The notes under the pieces: generated by a model
What the model was told of the DNA's origin: nothing
Database searches by the model: none
The model's input: only the letters and a program-made list of their open reading frames with translations
Source of the DNA: Quillaja saponaria
Taxonomy: Eukaryota > Streptophyta > Magnoliopsida > Fabales > Quillajaceae
Length of the DNA: 64,000 nucleotides
Assembly (NCBI GenBank): GCA_029379385.1
Contig: CM055611.1
Location: 3,162,001 to 3,226,000 of the forward strand
Reading direction: 5' to 3'
Position numbers and translations under genes: made by a program
In this document: positions 49,723 to 62,532 of the stretch, piece by piece
How positions within the stretch are numbered: position 1 is the first letter of the stretch
Layout of the letters: the number at the start of each line of letters is the position of its first letter

Positions 49723-50895
49723 TCTACTAGTTTCATATGTAATGTACAAACACATAACAGCTTTAACTTAGGCTAGCTCTTTCCATGTCTCCTTGCTGCC
49801 TAACTATTACCTATGTTACAAACACAATCCAAAATTTTGCAGCCTAACTATTACTTATGTTACAAACACAATCCAAAATTTGGGGAAACACCAGGAAAAA
49901 GAAAAAAAAGAAAAGAAAAGTGAAGAATTTGTACAAAACTTGCAATTCTTGAAGATATAATTTTCTACTGCATTTGTTAGTTTTTACAACATATATTACA
50001 CAGATAAACGCCATATTATTCCCTCCAGTGAGACAATGACAATGGAAATGTCATCATGGTAACGACGCCTTTCCCCTTGTGGGATTTCAAGCAACTCGTG
50101 GAACTCGATTCCTGCAGCATCACAAGTCAGGCTAATTAAAATTGTTCTCAACCTTTACTTTTTCTTAGGTAGAGTTCAAATCAATGTTTTACGTACCTGC
50201 TTTCTTTGCCGCTCGAAACAATACTTCTTCAACGAGAAGTTGCGCAGGATCTCTATCAGGGACTAATGTAATGAATGAATTGACTTTGGTGATGGCTTCT
50301 TCATTGGTGAAGTATTGGTAAAGTCCATCAGAAGACAGAATCAAGAATTTATCCCTTTCGTTGAGCCTGTGGTGGTAGAGTGAAGGGGAACAGGTGATGT
50401 AAGGAGAGTCTCCGATGTAGTCAAGTCTAAACATCTCTAGTAATGCATCATTCCATTTAGGCTGCAAAAATAGATCATATTCATTTAAATTTTTTTAAAT
50501 AATTATAATTTAATCTAAAAAGTTATATTTTATTTTTCATGAATGCTCATTGATAGGGAATCATTTTGTCTAGCTTAAGAAAGGACTGTGACTAAAAAAA
50601 GAGGATATAATATATATTGCCCATCAACTAGTATATGTCAGTTTCTATCACTGAGGAAAATTTCTGGATTCTGCTTATTGCTACTAGAAAAGTTTCAAAC
50701 TGAGTATTAGCAGATGTTGTCTTGCCCAGATCGATATACTACAATTAACTTGTAATTTCTCTCGTTAGCTAGTGCATAATTCCTGACAGGCTGTGTTAAT
50801 TATTATTAGTACAGTTGATTATTAGATAGATAAAAAGATGATTGAACCTTTGGGGGAAAAAAAATTCTATTGTTGGAGTTTGCTTTTTACTGGTA
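49723..50895 (-). repeat. Segmental duplication block D, chimeric
   Basis: Read on the minus strand, 50895 to about 50476 follows block A from just left of the LTR insertion site to about 27290. It then switches near 50470 to the end of PP2C intron 2 (TTTTTGCAG) and runs through PP2C exons 3-4 and 3' UTR. In the genome the PP2C exons lie left of block A, so the order is swapped. The 3' UTR copy carries a ~41-bp tandem duplication (GGATTGTGTTTGTAACATA twice) absent from the parent. Confidence 0.85.
49996..50461 (-). pseudogene. PP2C gene fragment, copy of exons 3 and 4
   Basis: Exon 3 (50461-50197, 265 bp) is identical base for base to 20541-20805. The intron copy differs at about four of 85 positions and keeps GT-AG. 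Exon 4 (50111-49996) has four changes: one silent His, Ile to Val, one silent Gly and Ser to Leu near the end. The 126-residue frame (without the first 561 residues of the parent) is open to its TAA. It carries SSDGLYQY and RRRYHDDIS but not the DGFNG and GDSRAV metal-site motifs, so it cannot be an active phosphatase alone. Confidence 0.9.
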
Positions 50896-52420
50896 CTGAA
50901 ACTCTTAGGGCTTCTTTAATTCATCGTATAAAGATGACATGATGGCATAAGACTATCTAGTTGACTCTTATACAATATTTGGCATTAACAAGATAGTATA
51001 AACTTATATTATTATTTATTTCTTATATTATATTTGATAGTATAAATCTATACAGTAAACAAAATATGATAATATAACAATATAACAACTATAAAATTAT
51101 ATAATATAATATATTATAAATCTTATATTATATAATTTTATATAATATGCCTAACAACGTCTTAGTTTTTTCATTGATCAATCTCACTTGGTCAGCTACG
51201 ACTTATGAATAATGCTCGGGCTGACTTCCTTTCTACATTCTTGATGCTTTAAGAATTGGCATTACTTGGCTTTTGTGACGCCCATTACTTTGGCTCATGA
51301 ACCAAAACTTTATTTACGTTTTATGTTGAATCCATGGTTCCTCTAAGACTTATTTCGTGAGCTCAAAAAAAAAAAAACATTATCATATTTACAATCGAAT
51401 GTTTATGGTAGTTTTATAAAGCAAATGTAACTAATAAATTAATTAGTTTGAATTTTTATTTTAATAGTAAAGAAAATAAAACAATTACTTGTATTTTTGT
51501 AAGATATATTAATTTTTTTATTAGTGAAAATGTTGTAATATGGGTACCCATGATTTTGATATTGTTCAAAATAAATATTTTTGTTACTTTATTAGTAAAA
51601 GTGTTTAAAGAAAAAGTATTTGATTGCGGGGACAAAGTTTAGTTTCTTCTTGAGTTAATATATATATATATAATAACAAAATTATGGAGTTCTGTTGTGA
51701 ATAAAAAAAAATTGTAAAACTTTGATCCATACCACCATAATGTTGACACGTGTCCTATTTTAATCTACTTTTTCTTTCTCTTCTTTCTCCCTCACATCCG
51801 AGACCACACAACCCACACCTCTAGTCCTTCCTTTTTCTCCCCTGGTTCGTCTCTTTCCTCAAGCCACCAAAATCCACTATGTCCTCTTATGCTCCTTTTT
51901 CACCCAATCAAAATCTCATCACCCTCCCATTTCTTTCTTCTCATTAGCCGAACTTACTAGTCAAGCCTCACGTTGCTTTCGATATTTTTTTGTTCACTTG
52001 GGATATTACCAACTGGTAGTGGCCGAGAGAAAAGCTAGAAGAAAAAAAAAATAAAAAAAAATCTGATGTAAAGATAATTGGTGCATTTTTCGATCTATAC
52101 TTTTGATAAGCCAATATGACTATTTGATCTCAAATGCCTAATTTATTGACCCCTCTTTTTATATTTGAATGTACATGATAGTTACTTCAATTCTATTTAG
52201 AAAAAACTTGATTATTGAGTTTTACTTTATATTGATTATTTTTTTTTTTTATAAATAGAATAAGATACACGAAGGGTAAATAAAGTATACTAAATGTGGA
52301 GTAAAATTAAACATGGTACTTAAATGAACTATTTTTTTTGTTGTTATCTAAAGAAATGTTATAAATGTTTGTACTAAAATTTTGTTGAAATTGTGTTCGT
52401 TTTGAGCCCACAGATAGTAT
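50896..52420. other. Intergenic region left of the LTR retrotransposon
   Basis: AT-rich, with palindromic TATAATATAATATATT at 51100-51140. 51740-52000 is C/T-rich with a GACACGTGTCC palindrome (G-box core) at about 51746, followed by a short frame MSSYAPFSPNQNL at 51878; this looks promoter-like but no downstream exon was found. The 5' LTR may begin somewhere in the last few hundred bases. Confidence 0.4.
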
Positions 52421-53430
52421 AGCAGTTTTATGATTTGATTTGGTTTTTAATGGTTGTATTCTACACTGTTTGGTATATGTAATTTTAGAATAAGGAATTT
52501 GGTAGGGAACTAACAACCCATTTTATTGGTTGATCTATTCTCGTCTCTAAAGTCACTAACCATTGTCCTACATTGAGCTTGTATCATAATTTTGGCTTGA
52601 GATATGCCCTTGGAAGCTCCTCGTAATTGATGATTGAGTAGCTGTTGTCGAGATCTTGGGAATTGGGCTCACGAATTATACTACCTACTCAAAAGTTCTC
52701 TTGTGGTTGCTTACTTGGCTAGCTATTTAGATCTCAGAATTAAGCATATAAATTGTATTGTGAGTTGGATATTTTTTAGTGTAATTTTTATTTATTTGTA
52801 CTACCTACGTGCACCACTTACTTCTTATATAAACATATTTTTATTTAAACTTGACTTTTGACCTTTAAAGCTTTTCCCAAACTAGTTTTAAGTAAATGAT
52901 TTTGAAAAGTATATTTAACCTATCAAATATTTTAAAATCTATTTTGAATCACTTACTACATGGATACCATTATTAGTTAATTTACATTTTTGAGTACAAT
53001 GATACAATATTTAACATTTTATTCTCTCTTATTTAATAAGTGTCACTAGGACATATGCTTTGAATAGATTTGAATTAATATTGTTACCTTGGAATGAAAG
53101 TTGATTTATGTTATCTTGACTATTGATGTACACTTTTATCTGACTTTTGGATTTGATCGACTTATTGGCTTGAAAAGTAAATATTGAAAAGTTTGTTATT
53201 TGGATAATGATGTTGGAAGATGTTTCCATTGGTTTTCTTAGTTTTCATCTTGGTATTTCTTTGTTATTCAAATAAAATGTTTTCCTTTGGATTGGTTTTA
53301 TGGAATGGTACTTGCAAGAACATCTTAGCTAACGAGATACAGTTAACCTGTGTGCACATAGTATTTTGAATACGGATCCTTGTTAGGGAGGGATGCCCTT
53401 ACCTTGTGTGTAGGCCAACATACAGGTAAT

Positions 53431-53656
53431 GATTTGATATCCTAGTTTGTGGGGGTTTGGCACTAGCACGTCGTAACCTAAAGGTTCGATGGTTTGTATG
53501 AATTGATGGATTTGATACCTTAGTTAGTGGGGGTTTGGCACTAGCATGTTATAACCTAAGGGTTCGACAGTTTGTATGAAATGACGGATTTGAAATCCTA
53601 GTTACCGGGAGTTTGGTGCTAGCATGTTGTAACCTAAGGGTTCAACGGTTTGACAG
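53431..53656 (+). repeat. ~78-bp minisatellite, three units, in the 5' LTR
   Basis: Each unit contains GATTTGATATCCTAGTT-like sequence, GGGGGTTTGGCACTAGCA, a GTAACCTAA word and TTTGTATGAA. The right LTR holds the same array (59655-59700 and 61361-61550), split by an insertion. Confidence 0.85.
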
Positions 53657-54341
53657 TTCTGATATTGTCTAATTCCTAACTATGATTTTCATTAAATGAT
53701 TATGTCAAATAATTTGTCCATGTTTCTTTGAGATTTTAGTTATACTTCTCTTGCCAAATAGTTATTGAAAATTATTTAATCACTTTTCTTATGTTCGGTT
53801 TGATAGTTTTCACAATGTACACTGCCTACATATGTTTTTCATTAAATGGTTATTGACAACGGTTTGAAAAGTTCTGACATTGCAATATCTCTAATAAATT
53901 CTTTCTTAGAACTTTTTGTTGATAATGATTTATATAAAATTGTTTTTATATTTTAACTATATCACAGCTTACTTAACTAAATGATTTATTTTCTAACTAC
54001 TCATGCGTTAGCTTGTATTCCCTTTTATTAAATTATGTATTAACTACTCATAGAGTCTTTTTAGACTCAACCTCGTTGGTTTAAATGTATGTTAGATAGT
54101 TGAGCTATCTTGGGTTTATGACCGTCATTATGAGGAGCTGTTTGATCGTTTGCTTTTGATAGGCCCAGCTTCTTGTTTAGTTCAAATTTTGATTACTCAA
54201 TATGGTTTTATTGTTATTCTTGAATGTGTTATTTGTACTCTTAGACTCTACTAGTACCTAGATTCTGGATCTGTTATTGTCGTCATTGTTATTTTTGTTG
54301 GAAATTCTATGGCTTCAGGCAACTATTGCTTATGTTGCTAC

Positions 54342-55383
54342 CAAGGATCAGAAATTCGTGTCGATTCACCCGTTTCGGGCGAATCGATTCGGTTTCCATA
54401 CAAAAGGAAATGAAACTCACATATGGAAATGATCCTATATAGATTGAGTAGAAACATAGTCAGTTTCCACTGGAAACGAATCAAAATAGAACGTTGAGTT
54501 GGAATTTTCAGATCTAAATTTCTGAAGGTATGAAAATGGAGAGAAAAAGTAAAAGGAAAGAATCAAAGTAGTGGAACTAGAAAAATTTGAAAGAATCAAC
54601 CACTGTGCTGATAACATAAGACATAGAAAAAAAAGTTAAGGAAGTTTATATGAAGAAGAGGATGAGGAGGAGTTCAGATATGAGGTTGAATCTGATAGGC
54701 AGAGTCAAATTTTCTCTCAATAGTCAGCAGATGTAGAATCTTGATGAGAGTCTTATGCTGGGATCTTTTCTCCAGCAGATAATCTCTGCTTTTTTTTTTT
54801 CTTTCTCTAACCTACTTTATCGTGGCCTTTTATTTTCTTCTCTTTTTCAGTCAAGGCTTGTTAGCTAAAATAAAAAAGTCAAAGAGGGAAGTCTTTTAAA
54901 AATAAAAAATAAAAAAATTATGTTACTTGTGGGAAATAAATTTTTTTGGTTGAATTAGGAAATTAATTTTAAAGTAAACTTTTATATGTTCATCAACCTA
55001 TTAAATTATTATCTATGAATTAGTTTTTTTTTTTTATCAATTTAATTTACTTAAATTTTCTTTTAGTGTAATTTATTGAGGTTGTATATGTTTTATAGTT
55101 AAAAAAAAAAAAAAAAGGACTTCAAATGCTAATGTTGAATGTGATTGTAATTTGATCTTTTATTTCAATTTGTATACTATATTAAGACTTTTATCTTAAT
55201 ATATATTTATCACATTCTATTTACTAAATTAATCATATTAGATATTTAAAATTATTATAATCTATATTTTATTATATTTTTTTATGCCTTACCAAAAAAA
55301 TTACTGTTTCCATATGTTTCTCAAATCGTTTCCATTTTCGGACTTATCGAAACCGTATCTTGAAACTAATTTTCAATTCCTTG
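54342..55383. mobile_element. Non-autonomous hAT-like element nested in the 5' LTR, 1,042 bp
   Basis: It is flanked by an exact 8-bp target duplication GTTGCTAC (54334-54341 and 55384-55391). Ends are CAAGGATCAGAAATT and, reversed, CAAGGAATTGAAAATT. The 3' LTR lacks this insertion. Subterminal inverted words such as GGTTTCCATA and GTTTCCATATG recur near both ends. No transposase frame is present. Confidence 0.85.
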
Positions 55384-58300
55384 GTTGCTACTACTATTGT
55401 TGTTCTCCTATAACCTTATTTTGCAAGATTGTATTTGTTGGTTTGTGGGAGCTAGGGCGGCCTTGGTCTACTTTAGTTCTCATGCCAATTACGGTTCTTA
55501 GTTTAGCTCGTGACAAAGTGGTATCAAAGCTCTAGGTTTTCTTGGTACTAAGTGGAGCATAGGTTTCCCACCATGTTCATTTTCAACTCACTATCGTTGT
55601 TCCTCGTAATTCTAAAAGATGATGAATTGTTTCATTTGGTAAATATTTAGTGATTGTGAGTTCCCAAACTGGCTTTCGTATAAAAAAATTCCGCGGGATC
55701 GTATTGAAAACGTTATTCCTTTTGAGTCTTTACACGTTCATGTGAGCATTTACTGACCGCATATTCTAAATTGGAGGTTACATTCGAGATGTCTTGACTA
55801 TAGGCTTATTGACAACCTTGAGATTCATGTAAATCCAGTTCAGGCGATGAATGCTCTTTGTTCCACTCTTTTATACTTGTCCGTTGAATTTCATGGTACG
55901 ATTCATGCAATAGGAGGCACGACAGTTAGGATGACTGGACGACTTGACAAGTTAAACAACGATAGGGATCCTATCCTGAAAGATATGCAAGAAGTGTTAT
56001 TGGGGACTTTTGTTTTGTTTTGTTTGTTTATTTATTTATTTATTTTTTATGGTTATTTGTCTCCTCTGCAGTATGTCAGGACTGGAAAAGAGATTTTTGT
56101 AGGTCGTAATATTCTTCGAAATACCGACATTTATGAAACGGAAGTTTTGCTCCACAACCAACATATGCCAATCTCGTGGTTACTTTCTCTGCAATAGGGA
56201 TGTTCATGGATGATTGGAAACGGGACAAGGATCAAAAGACATCAAGCATTGTTTTATCAACATGAGGTTTCTGCCTCTCAGCGGCATGATGTACATGTGA
56301 CAGACAAAGGCGAGCAAGGGAATTATTAATCGTCCTTCCATCTCTAAAACAATGAATCGCGTATGAGGAAAATAAAAAATAAAAATATTCGTTAAGTTAT
56401 ATTTTGCTAGTCTACTTCAATGAACGTGTTCATGATCAAGCGTTGATGTGGTTGGAGGTGAGTTTTTACATGGAAGACTCGTTACTTAAGAACTGTATGG
56501 TCGTTCTACTTGGGCTATGGAATATATTTTCATTCGCGATAATTGTTGCATATATCCACTGATTTTATGTAAATGACATGATTTTCTTTTCAACAAAAAA
56601 AAAAAAAAAAGTGACAACTTTGTTAGAAATTTCCTTTATTATACCTTTGATTTAAAAAAAAAAAAACACATATATATATATATTAAATATTATAGTATTT
56701 TCAATGTTACATGTTATACATGCATTTGTTATGAAAAAGTTTGAATGATGAGTCATGATTGTTTCAGCTTACATTGTATGATTGTGAGCTTGATTTGAAT
56801 TTGACCCATTTGTGAGAAGTAGATAAGTTTTCATTTAGTTTCAAGAGTTTTGGTCAATTAATACTTTTGAAAATTGATCATCTATTAATTTAAAAAAAAG
56901 AAGAAGTTGATGCAATAATGAGCATTGTACTAAGTTTTGCATTTGACTTAGATGCTTAATTATTAAATATTAGATTTTATATGAATATACACATTTTAAT
57001 TTAAGATTAGCATTATTTTTGAGAACTTCTATGTTTGGTAAACATTTTATATGAATATATGGTTGCTTCTAAAACATGTATTATATACACACCAATATTG
57101 TCATATCGACTTGAAATACCTTCGACGATTTCTTTCTTTTAATAAACCTTTTATTAATATTTTATCGTAGTGTTTATGATTTCGTTTTTGATTTGATCTT
57201 GTTGACCAATAAGAATTGTTGCAAGTAATGTTTTTCTCCTTAGATGATGGACCGAATGACTTACATTTTCTGGAAAATAGCAGTTTATTTAATTGCGAAG
57301 GCTCTAGACGTTTCAAGTGATAAAAAAGCTTGAATTATTTTGGGTAGACATAAATGTTGCTTATTCACCATATAGAATTGATTTAGCTATCCCGGCCCTT
57401 TTCTTTTCAACCTTTGAGTTGAATGAGACTTTCAAGATGTGCACTTGCATTTGATTATTAGTTCTATGATTTAATTTTACAAAAATTCATTCTTGTAATT
57501 CCTTTATTAGTTTTTCTAAGGAATATATATATATATTATAATTTGATTTGGGTTGGGTTTTCCTCATAATATTAGTCACGCGGCCCATACATTGAATTTC
57601 GTAATTTTACTCTCTTTTTTTTTTTTTTTCTTTTTTTCTTTTTTTTCGAAATGGGATATGCTAGACTTTTACTTTGGGGAGAAAGTTTGATTTTTCTAAT
57701 TTGATCAGCAAGATGGGCATGAGTTGTTCCACTTACCTTCCTTGGATTTGCATTTAATTTTTTTTTTTTTTACCATTTGTTTGTTTTGGATTCGACATTC
57801 TTATGGTTTTGGTCTAAAATTCAATTTTTTATGTGTAGTTTTGCTTCCAAGTTTTAATTGTTGCTATGTTATTCTACATTCCTTGCTAAGAGATAATTTT
57901 GGTTTGACATGTATGGATAACTAGTTTAAGCAGGTTTTCCACTTGTTTAGACTTATTTTGTACATAATTTTATTTTAAGGATTAAGCTTGAGAAATATTG
58001 ATCTTTAAGTTACTTAAGTTGCTAGGGTTTGGAGTAAGCACTTATTGACATTACGTACATGCTTTGATTTCTTGGTTTAGCATTTTTTTTTTTGTTATTT
58101 AGATAACAAACTCATACATTATTTATTTTTTACCTGTTTCCGTTTCATTTTTTTTTTATCATGGTTGGAAACGTTATAGCCATGATGAAAGGATGACTGA
58201 GTTTTGTCTTTATTTCTTTGGGACAATTTTCATTTAATTTGAAATTTTCATCTGTAACCTATGGCAAACAAGTCTAACTTAATTGGTTTTCAGCGATTTT

Positions 58301-58629
58301 ACATCTGATAATTGTTTTCATTTTCCAAGAACCTTTTTTATATCTTATTCATTTGGATTGGTAGTTACTACCACTTCCAAAGGGACACGACAACTATTCA
58401 GTGTTTTCTCTTGTTTTAGTACTATAATGAAGCTTTCATTTTACTTTTTACTTACTAGGATAAGTAAATTTCGACTAAATTATATTTTTATTCAAACTCA
58501 CGATTTTACAATCTTGCTGCCGAGTTCACGGTCTTGCTTCCTTGTTTTAAAGACGCCGTTCTTACTGCCGTGACAATTTGGAGTGTTGCTTCAAATCGTA
58601 GGATCTTATGTTCTGAAGAGCAGCTGACA

Positions 58630-61600
58630 ACAATGCTAGCAAGTTTTATGGATTTGAGAAATTGGGTTTTGATGTGGTGTATGTCTACATTGGTTTGGCG
58701 TATGGATTCATTTTAGAATAAGGGTTTTGTTAGGAACTAACAACCCATTTTATTGTTTTAATCTGTTCTCACTCTTAAGTCACTAACCATGTCCTACATT
58801 GATATTGTACCATAATTTTGTCTTGAGATATGCTCCTTGGAAGCTCCTCGTAATTGATGATTTGAGTAGCTGTTGTCGAGATCTGGGAATTGGGCTCATG
58901 AATTATACTACTACTCAAAAGCTCCTGTGGTTGCTTACTTGACTAGCCGTTTAGATCTCAAAATTAAGCGTACAAATTGTATTGTGAGTGGATAGTTCCT
59001 AGTATAGTTTTTATTTATTTGTACTCACTATGTGTATCACTACTTGTATAAACATGTTTTATTTAAACTTGATTTTTGACTTTTTAAACTTTTCCAAACT
59101 AGTTTTAAGTAAATGATTTTGAAAGTACATTTGAGACATCAAATATTTTAAAGATTCATTTTGAATTACTTACGTACATGAATACCATTATTAGTTAATT
59201 TACATTCTTAAACATAGTCATCGGGTACATGCACTTTTAACATTTTATTCTCTCATATTTGATAAGTGTCATGAGACATATGCTTTGAATAAATTTGAAA
59301 TTAATATTACCAGTTGGAATGAAAGTTGATTTATGTTATCTTGACTATTGGTGTACAATTTTATTTGACTTTGGATTTGATCGACTTATTGGTTTGAAAA
59401 GTAAATATAAAAAAGTTTATTATTTGGATAATGATATTAGAGAAGCTTCCATTGGTTTTCTTAGTTTTCATCTTGGTATTTTTTTTGTTATTCAAATAAA
59501 ATATTTTCCTTTCGAATTGTTTTTATAGAATAGTACTTGTTAGAACACCTTAGCTAACAAGGTACAGTTAGTCTATATGCACATAGTATTTTGGATATGA
59601 AACCTAGTTAGGGAGGCATGCCCTAACACCATGTGTAGGCTAACATACGTGGTAATGATTTGATATCCTAGTTAGTGGAGGTTTGGCACTAGCACATTGT
59701 TATTAGGGATTTTGATTATACTAGCACAACGAAAATTAAAAAAAATTTGGCATAACCAAATTCCTAGGATAATCTCTATTGTTTATGAATCAATGTTTTT
59801 CTATTAATCTTATAAATAGAATATTACCTCTTGCAACGATTAGGACGATCTTAACTTTTGATCCACAAGTTGTATAGGGTGTACAACCTCTAAGTGTATC
59901 CACACTGAATGACTTGATTAAGAACTCTGTGTTGGCTGCCAAAAAAACCTCCTTGTGTGCTAGCACAAGTGATGAGATTTTCTCACGTCTCACAAACACT
60001 TAGTTTGCCAATAATTCTCTACAGAGAATTTTGGCTCTCTGTGATATCTAAATAAAAGTTACGTACGTTACTTATAAGGTCTAACCTTATTTAAGTATGA
60101 TATAACTGAACTCTAAATAATAAGATCAGATCTTATCTATTAGAGACTTTTAAATAAAATAGGAAAGTCTCATCGAAGTTAATCCTATTTTAAATTTCAA
60201 ATATCATTTGTTTGTAATTACATGAAAGCCCAAAACTTCTCTTAATCAAATTGCATCCATTTGTGTGTGACCGCTTAGGTTCATATTAAACTGGCAGTAG
60301 ACCACATTAATTTAATGCATTTTTCAATTAGATCCACATCTAATTAATTTAAATCAAAACTAATTTTGATTTACCCATTAATGAGAATTAATTAATTCTC
60401 GGGTTACCTACAAGTCAAGATTGATGCCTAGCAGCATGTGATAACTACCCAGATAATATAAATATATTTGTGAACCTTTACGTTATTCGCTACCATGCAA
60501 TTCAATCTTCCATCATTCAATGTTCCTGATTAAACTTAGAGTATGGATTAATGTCAAACCCTAAATTGTTTAATCTGATGTATCTATTTATAAGTCATAA
60601 CTCATGTGGTGAAACTTAAATTCTTTAATCTAGTTTCACACCACCCTGGCCAGGGACTTTTTGAATTATGTCTTAATTAGATAACATAGAACATTCTCTC
60701 TCTTTACTGAGAGTGATAGATCCCTTATTGTACATTCATATACCTTCATACATAGGATAGTCATACCCAACATCTATCTCTGTATAACCCATGGTGAATT
60801 ATACTTAGATAGTATCAAAACATAATAACCTATGTACAAGGTATCTATGATGCCTCAGGTCTGAAGATTATTTGCACCACTACAACGAAGAACACCCATT
60901 GACAACTATGTAAAAGTCCATATAAGTATTCTATGATCGAGTCAATTCAGTGAACTTGTTCTCTAACAAGCACCTACATGTTTATTATAGTGTCAATTAC
61001 ACAAGTGATTATGAGATCAATCACCCTCAACATTTGAGCTAATATAACATGTACTAATCTAACCGGATCATTAATTTCCATTATTAATGATCCTATGATT
61101 AGGAATATTTAAGAACAAAGCTTAAGAAAATATATCTCATAAGCATGATCACATCATGGTTCTTATTTTCATTGCTTATATTCTATGGGATTTATCATGT
61201 TCATACTAAAGAATTAACTAGCAATTAAAGTACATGATAAATAATAATACCATATAATAATGAAACATATTTATTTTATTAATAACTGAATAAGATTGTA
61301 TTTATAAGTAATATAACATAGACATCTAATATCATTGGCTTGTAGGGCATACTACTAACAATCGTAACTTAAAGGTTCGACGGTTTGTATGAATTGACGG
61401 ATTTGATATCCTAGGTTAATGAGGGTTTGGCACTAGCATGTTGTAACCCAAAGGTTTGACAATTTGTATGAACTGATGGATTTGAAATCTTAGTTAGCGG
61501 GAGTTTGGTGCTAGCACGTTGTAACCTAAAGGTTCAACGGTTTGACAGTTTTGACATTGTATAATTCCTAACTATGATTTTCATAAAATGATTTGCCCAT

Positions 61601-62327
61601 GTTTCTTTGAGATTTCAGTTATACTTCTCTTACCAAATAGTTATTGAAAATTATTTAATCATTTTTCTTATGTTCAGTTTGATAGCTTTGACAATGTACA
61701 GTGCCTACATATGCTTTTCATAAAATGGTTGTTGACAACTGTTTGAAAAGTTCTGACATTGTAATATCTCTAATAAATTCTTTCTTAGAACTTTTTGTTT
61801 ATAATGATTTATATAAAATTGTTTTTTTACTTCAACTATATCACTGCTTACTTAACTAAATGATTTATTTTCTAACTACTCGTGGGTTAGCTTATATTCC
61901 ATTCTTTTATATTACGTATTAACTACTCACAGAGTCTTTTTAGACTCAACCTCATTGGTTTAAATGTATTTTGGATAGTTAAGCTATCTTAGGTTTATGA
62001 CCGTCATTGTGAGGAGCTGTTTGATCATTTGCTTTTGGTAGGCCCAGCTTCTTGTTCAGTTCGAATTCTTAAAAATCAATATGGCTTTATCGTTATTCCT
62101 GAATATTTTATTTGTACTCTTAGTCCACTAGTACCTAAATTCTGGATTTGTTATTGTCGTCCTCGTTATTTTTGTTAGAAATTCTATGGTAGTATAATTC
62201 ACTACTATTGTTGTTCTACTATAACCTCAGTTGCAAGATTGTATTTGTTAGTTCAGGGGTGTTAGGGCGAGCCTTGGTCTACTTTAATTCTCATGGCAGT
62301 CACAGGTTCTTAGTTTGGGTTGTGACA
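58630..62327 (+). repeat. 3' LTR (interrupted)
   Basis: Partner of the left LTR, split by the insertion at 59698-61360. The start is approximate; a TGACAATTTGGAG near 58571 is a candidate true LTR start. Confidence 0.65.
59698..61360. mobile_element. TG...CA insertion nested in the 3' LTR, 1.66 kb (probable solo LTR)
   Basis: The sequence begins TGTTATTAGGG and ends CTACTAACA, interrupting the ~78-bp minisatellite between AGCACAT and ATCGTAACTT. All other copies of the unit are uninterrupted there. No coding domain is seen. A clear 5-bp target duplication is not visible: only AT overlaps. A solo copia-type LTR is the likeliest reading. Confidence 0.65.
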
Positions 62328-62532
62328 GCTTTAGATTTTTTTTACTGTAATATCTAGCTTTTTACTTATATCTCATCCAACAAATGTATTATACTTTTTA
62401 GTGTAAGTGAGGTATTGGAAAACAACCATTTCATTTTCTTGATTTTATTGCTGCCACAAGAATTGAAAAAATAGTATAGTACACATAACTCCTTTGTGGT
62501 ATAGCTTATTCTCATAATTTAACATGTGTTTT

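Larger units (their letters stand above)
52420..55515 (+). repeat. 5' LTR (interrupted)
   Basis: Aligns with 58630-62327, for example CTCGTAATTGATGATT, GACCGTCATTATGAGGAGCT and GCCTTGGTCTACTTTA. It is split by the hAT-like element at 54342-55383. It contains three units of a ~78-bp minisatellite at 53431-53656. The start is approximate. Confidence 0.7.
52420..62327 (+). mobile_element. Non-coding LTR retrotransposon with two nested insertions
   Basis: The left LTR ends TGACA at 55515 and is followed by TGGTATCAAAGC (55519-55530), a methionine-tRNA-type primer binding site. The right LTR ends GTTGTGACA at 62327. LTR homology is detectable from about 52420 and about 58630, beginning before AGGAACTAACAACCCATTTT-like sequence. 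Without insertions each LTR is about 2 kb. The interior (55516 to about 58630) shows no gag, protease, reverse transcriptase or integrase; its longest frame (116 aa, 55847-56197) has no known motif. A non-autonomous gypsy-type element is inferred from the primer site and LTR size. Exact outer ends and target duplication were not found. Confidence 0.75.

Noticed and set aside
51746..51940. G-box palindrome followed by an ATG frame (MSSYAPFSPNQNL)
   Set aside because: The frame stops after about 22 codons, and no exon continuing it was found downstream.
55847..56197. 116-aa frame in the LTR element interior, considered as gag
   Set aside because: It has no zinc knuckle or gag-like motif, and its middle is a TTTATTTATTT repeat.
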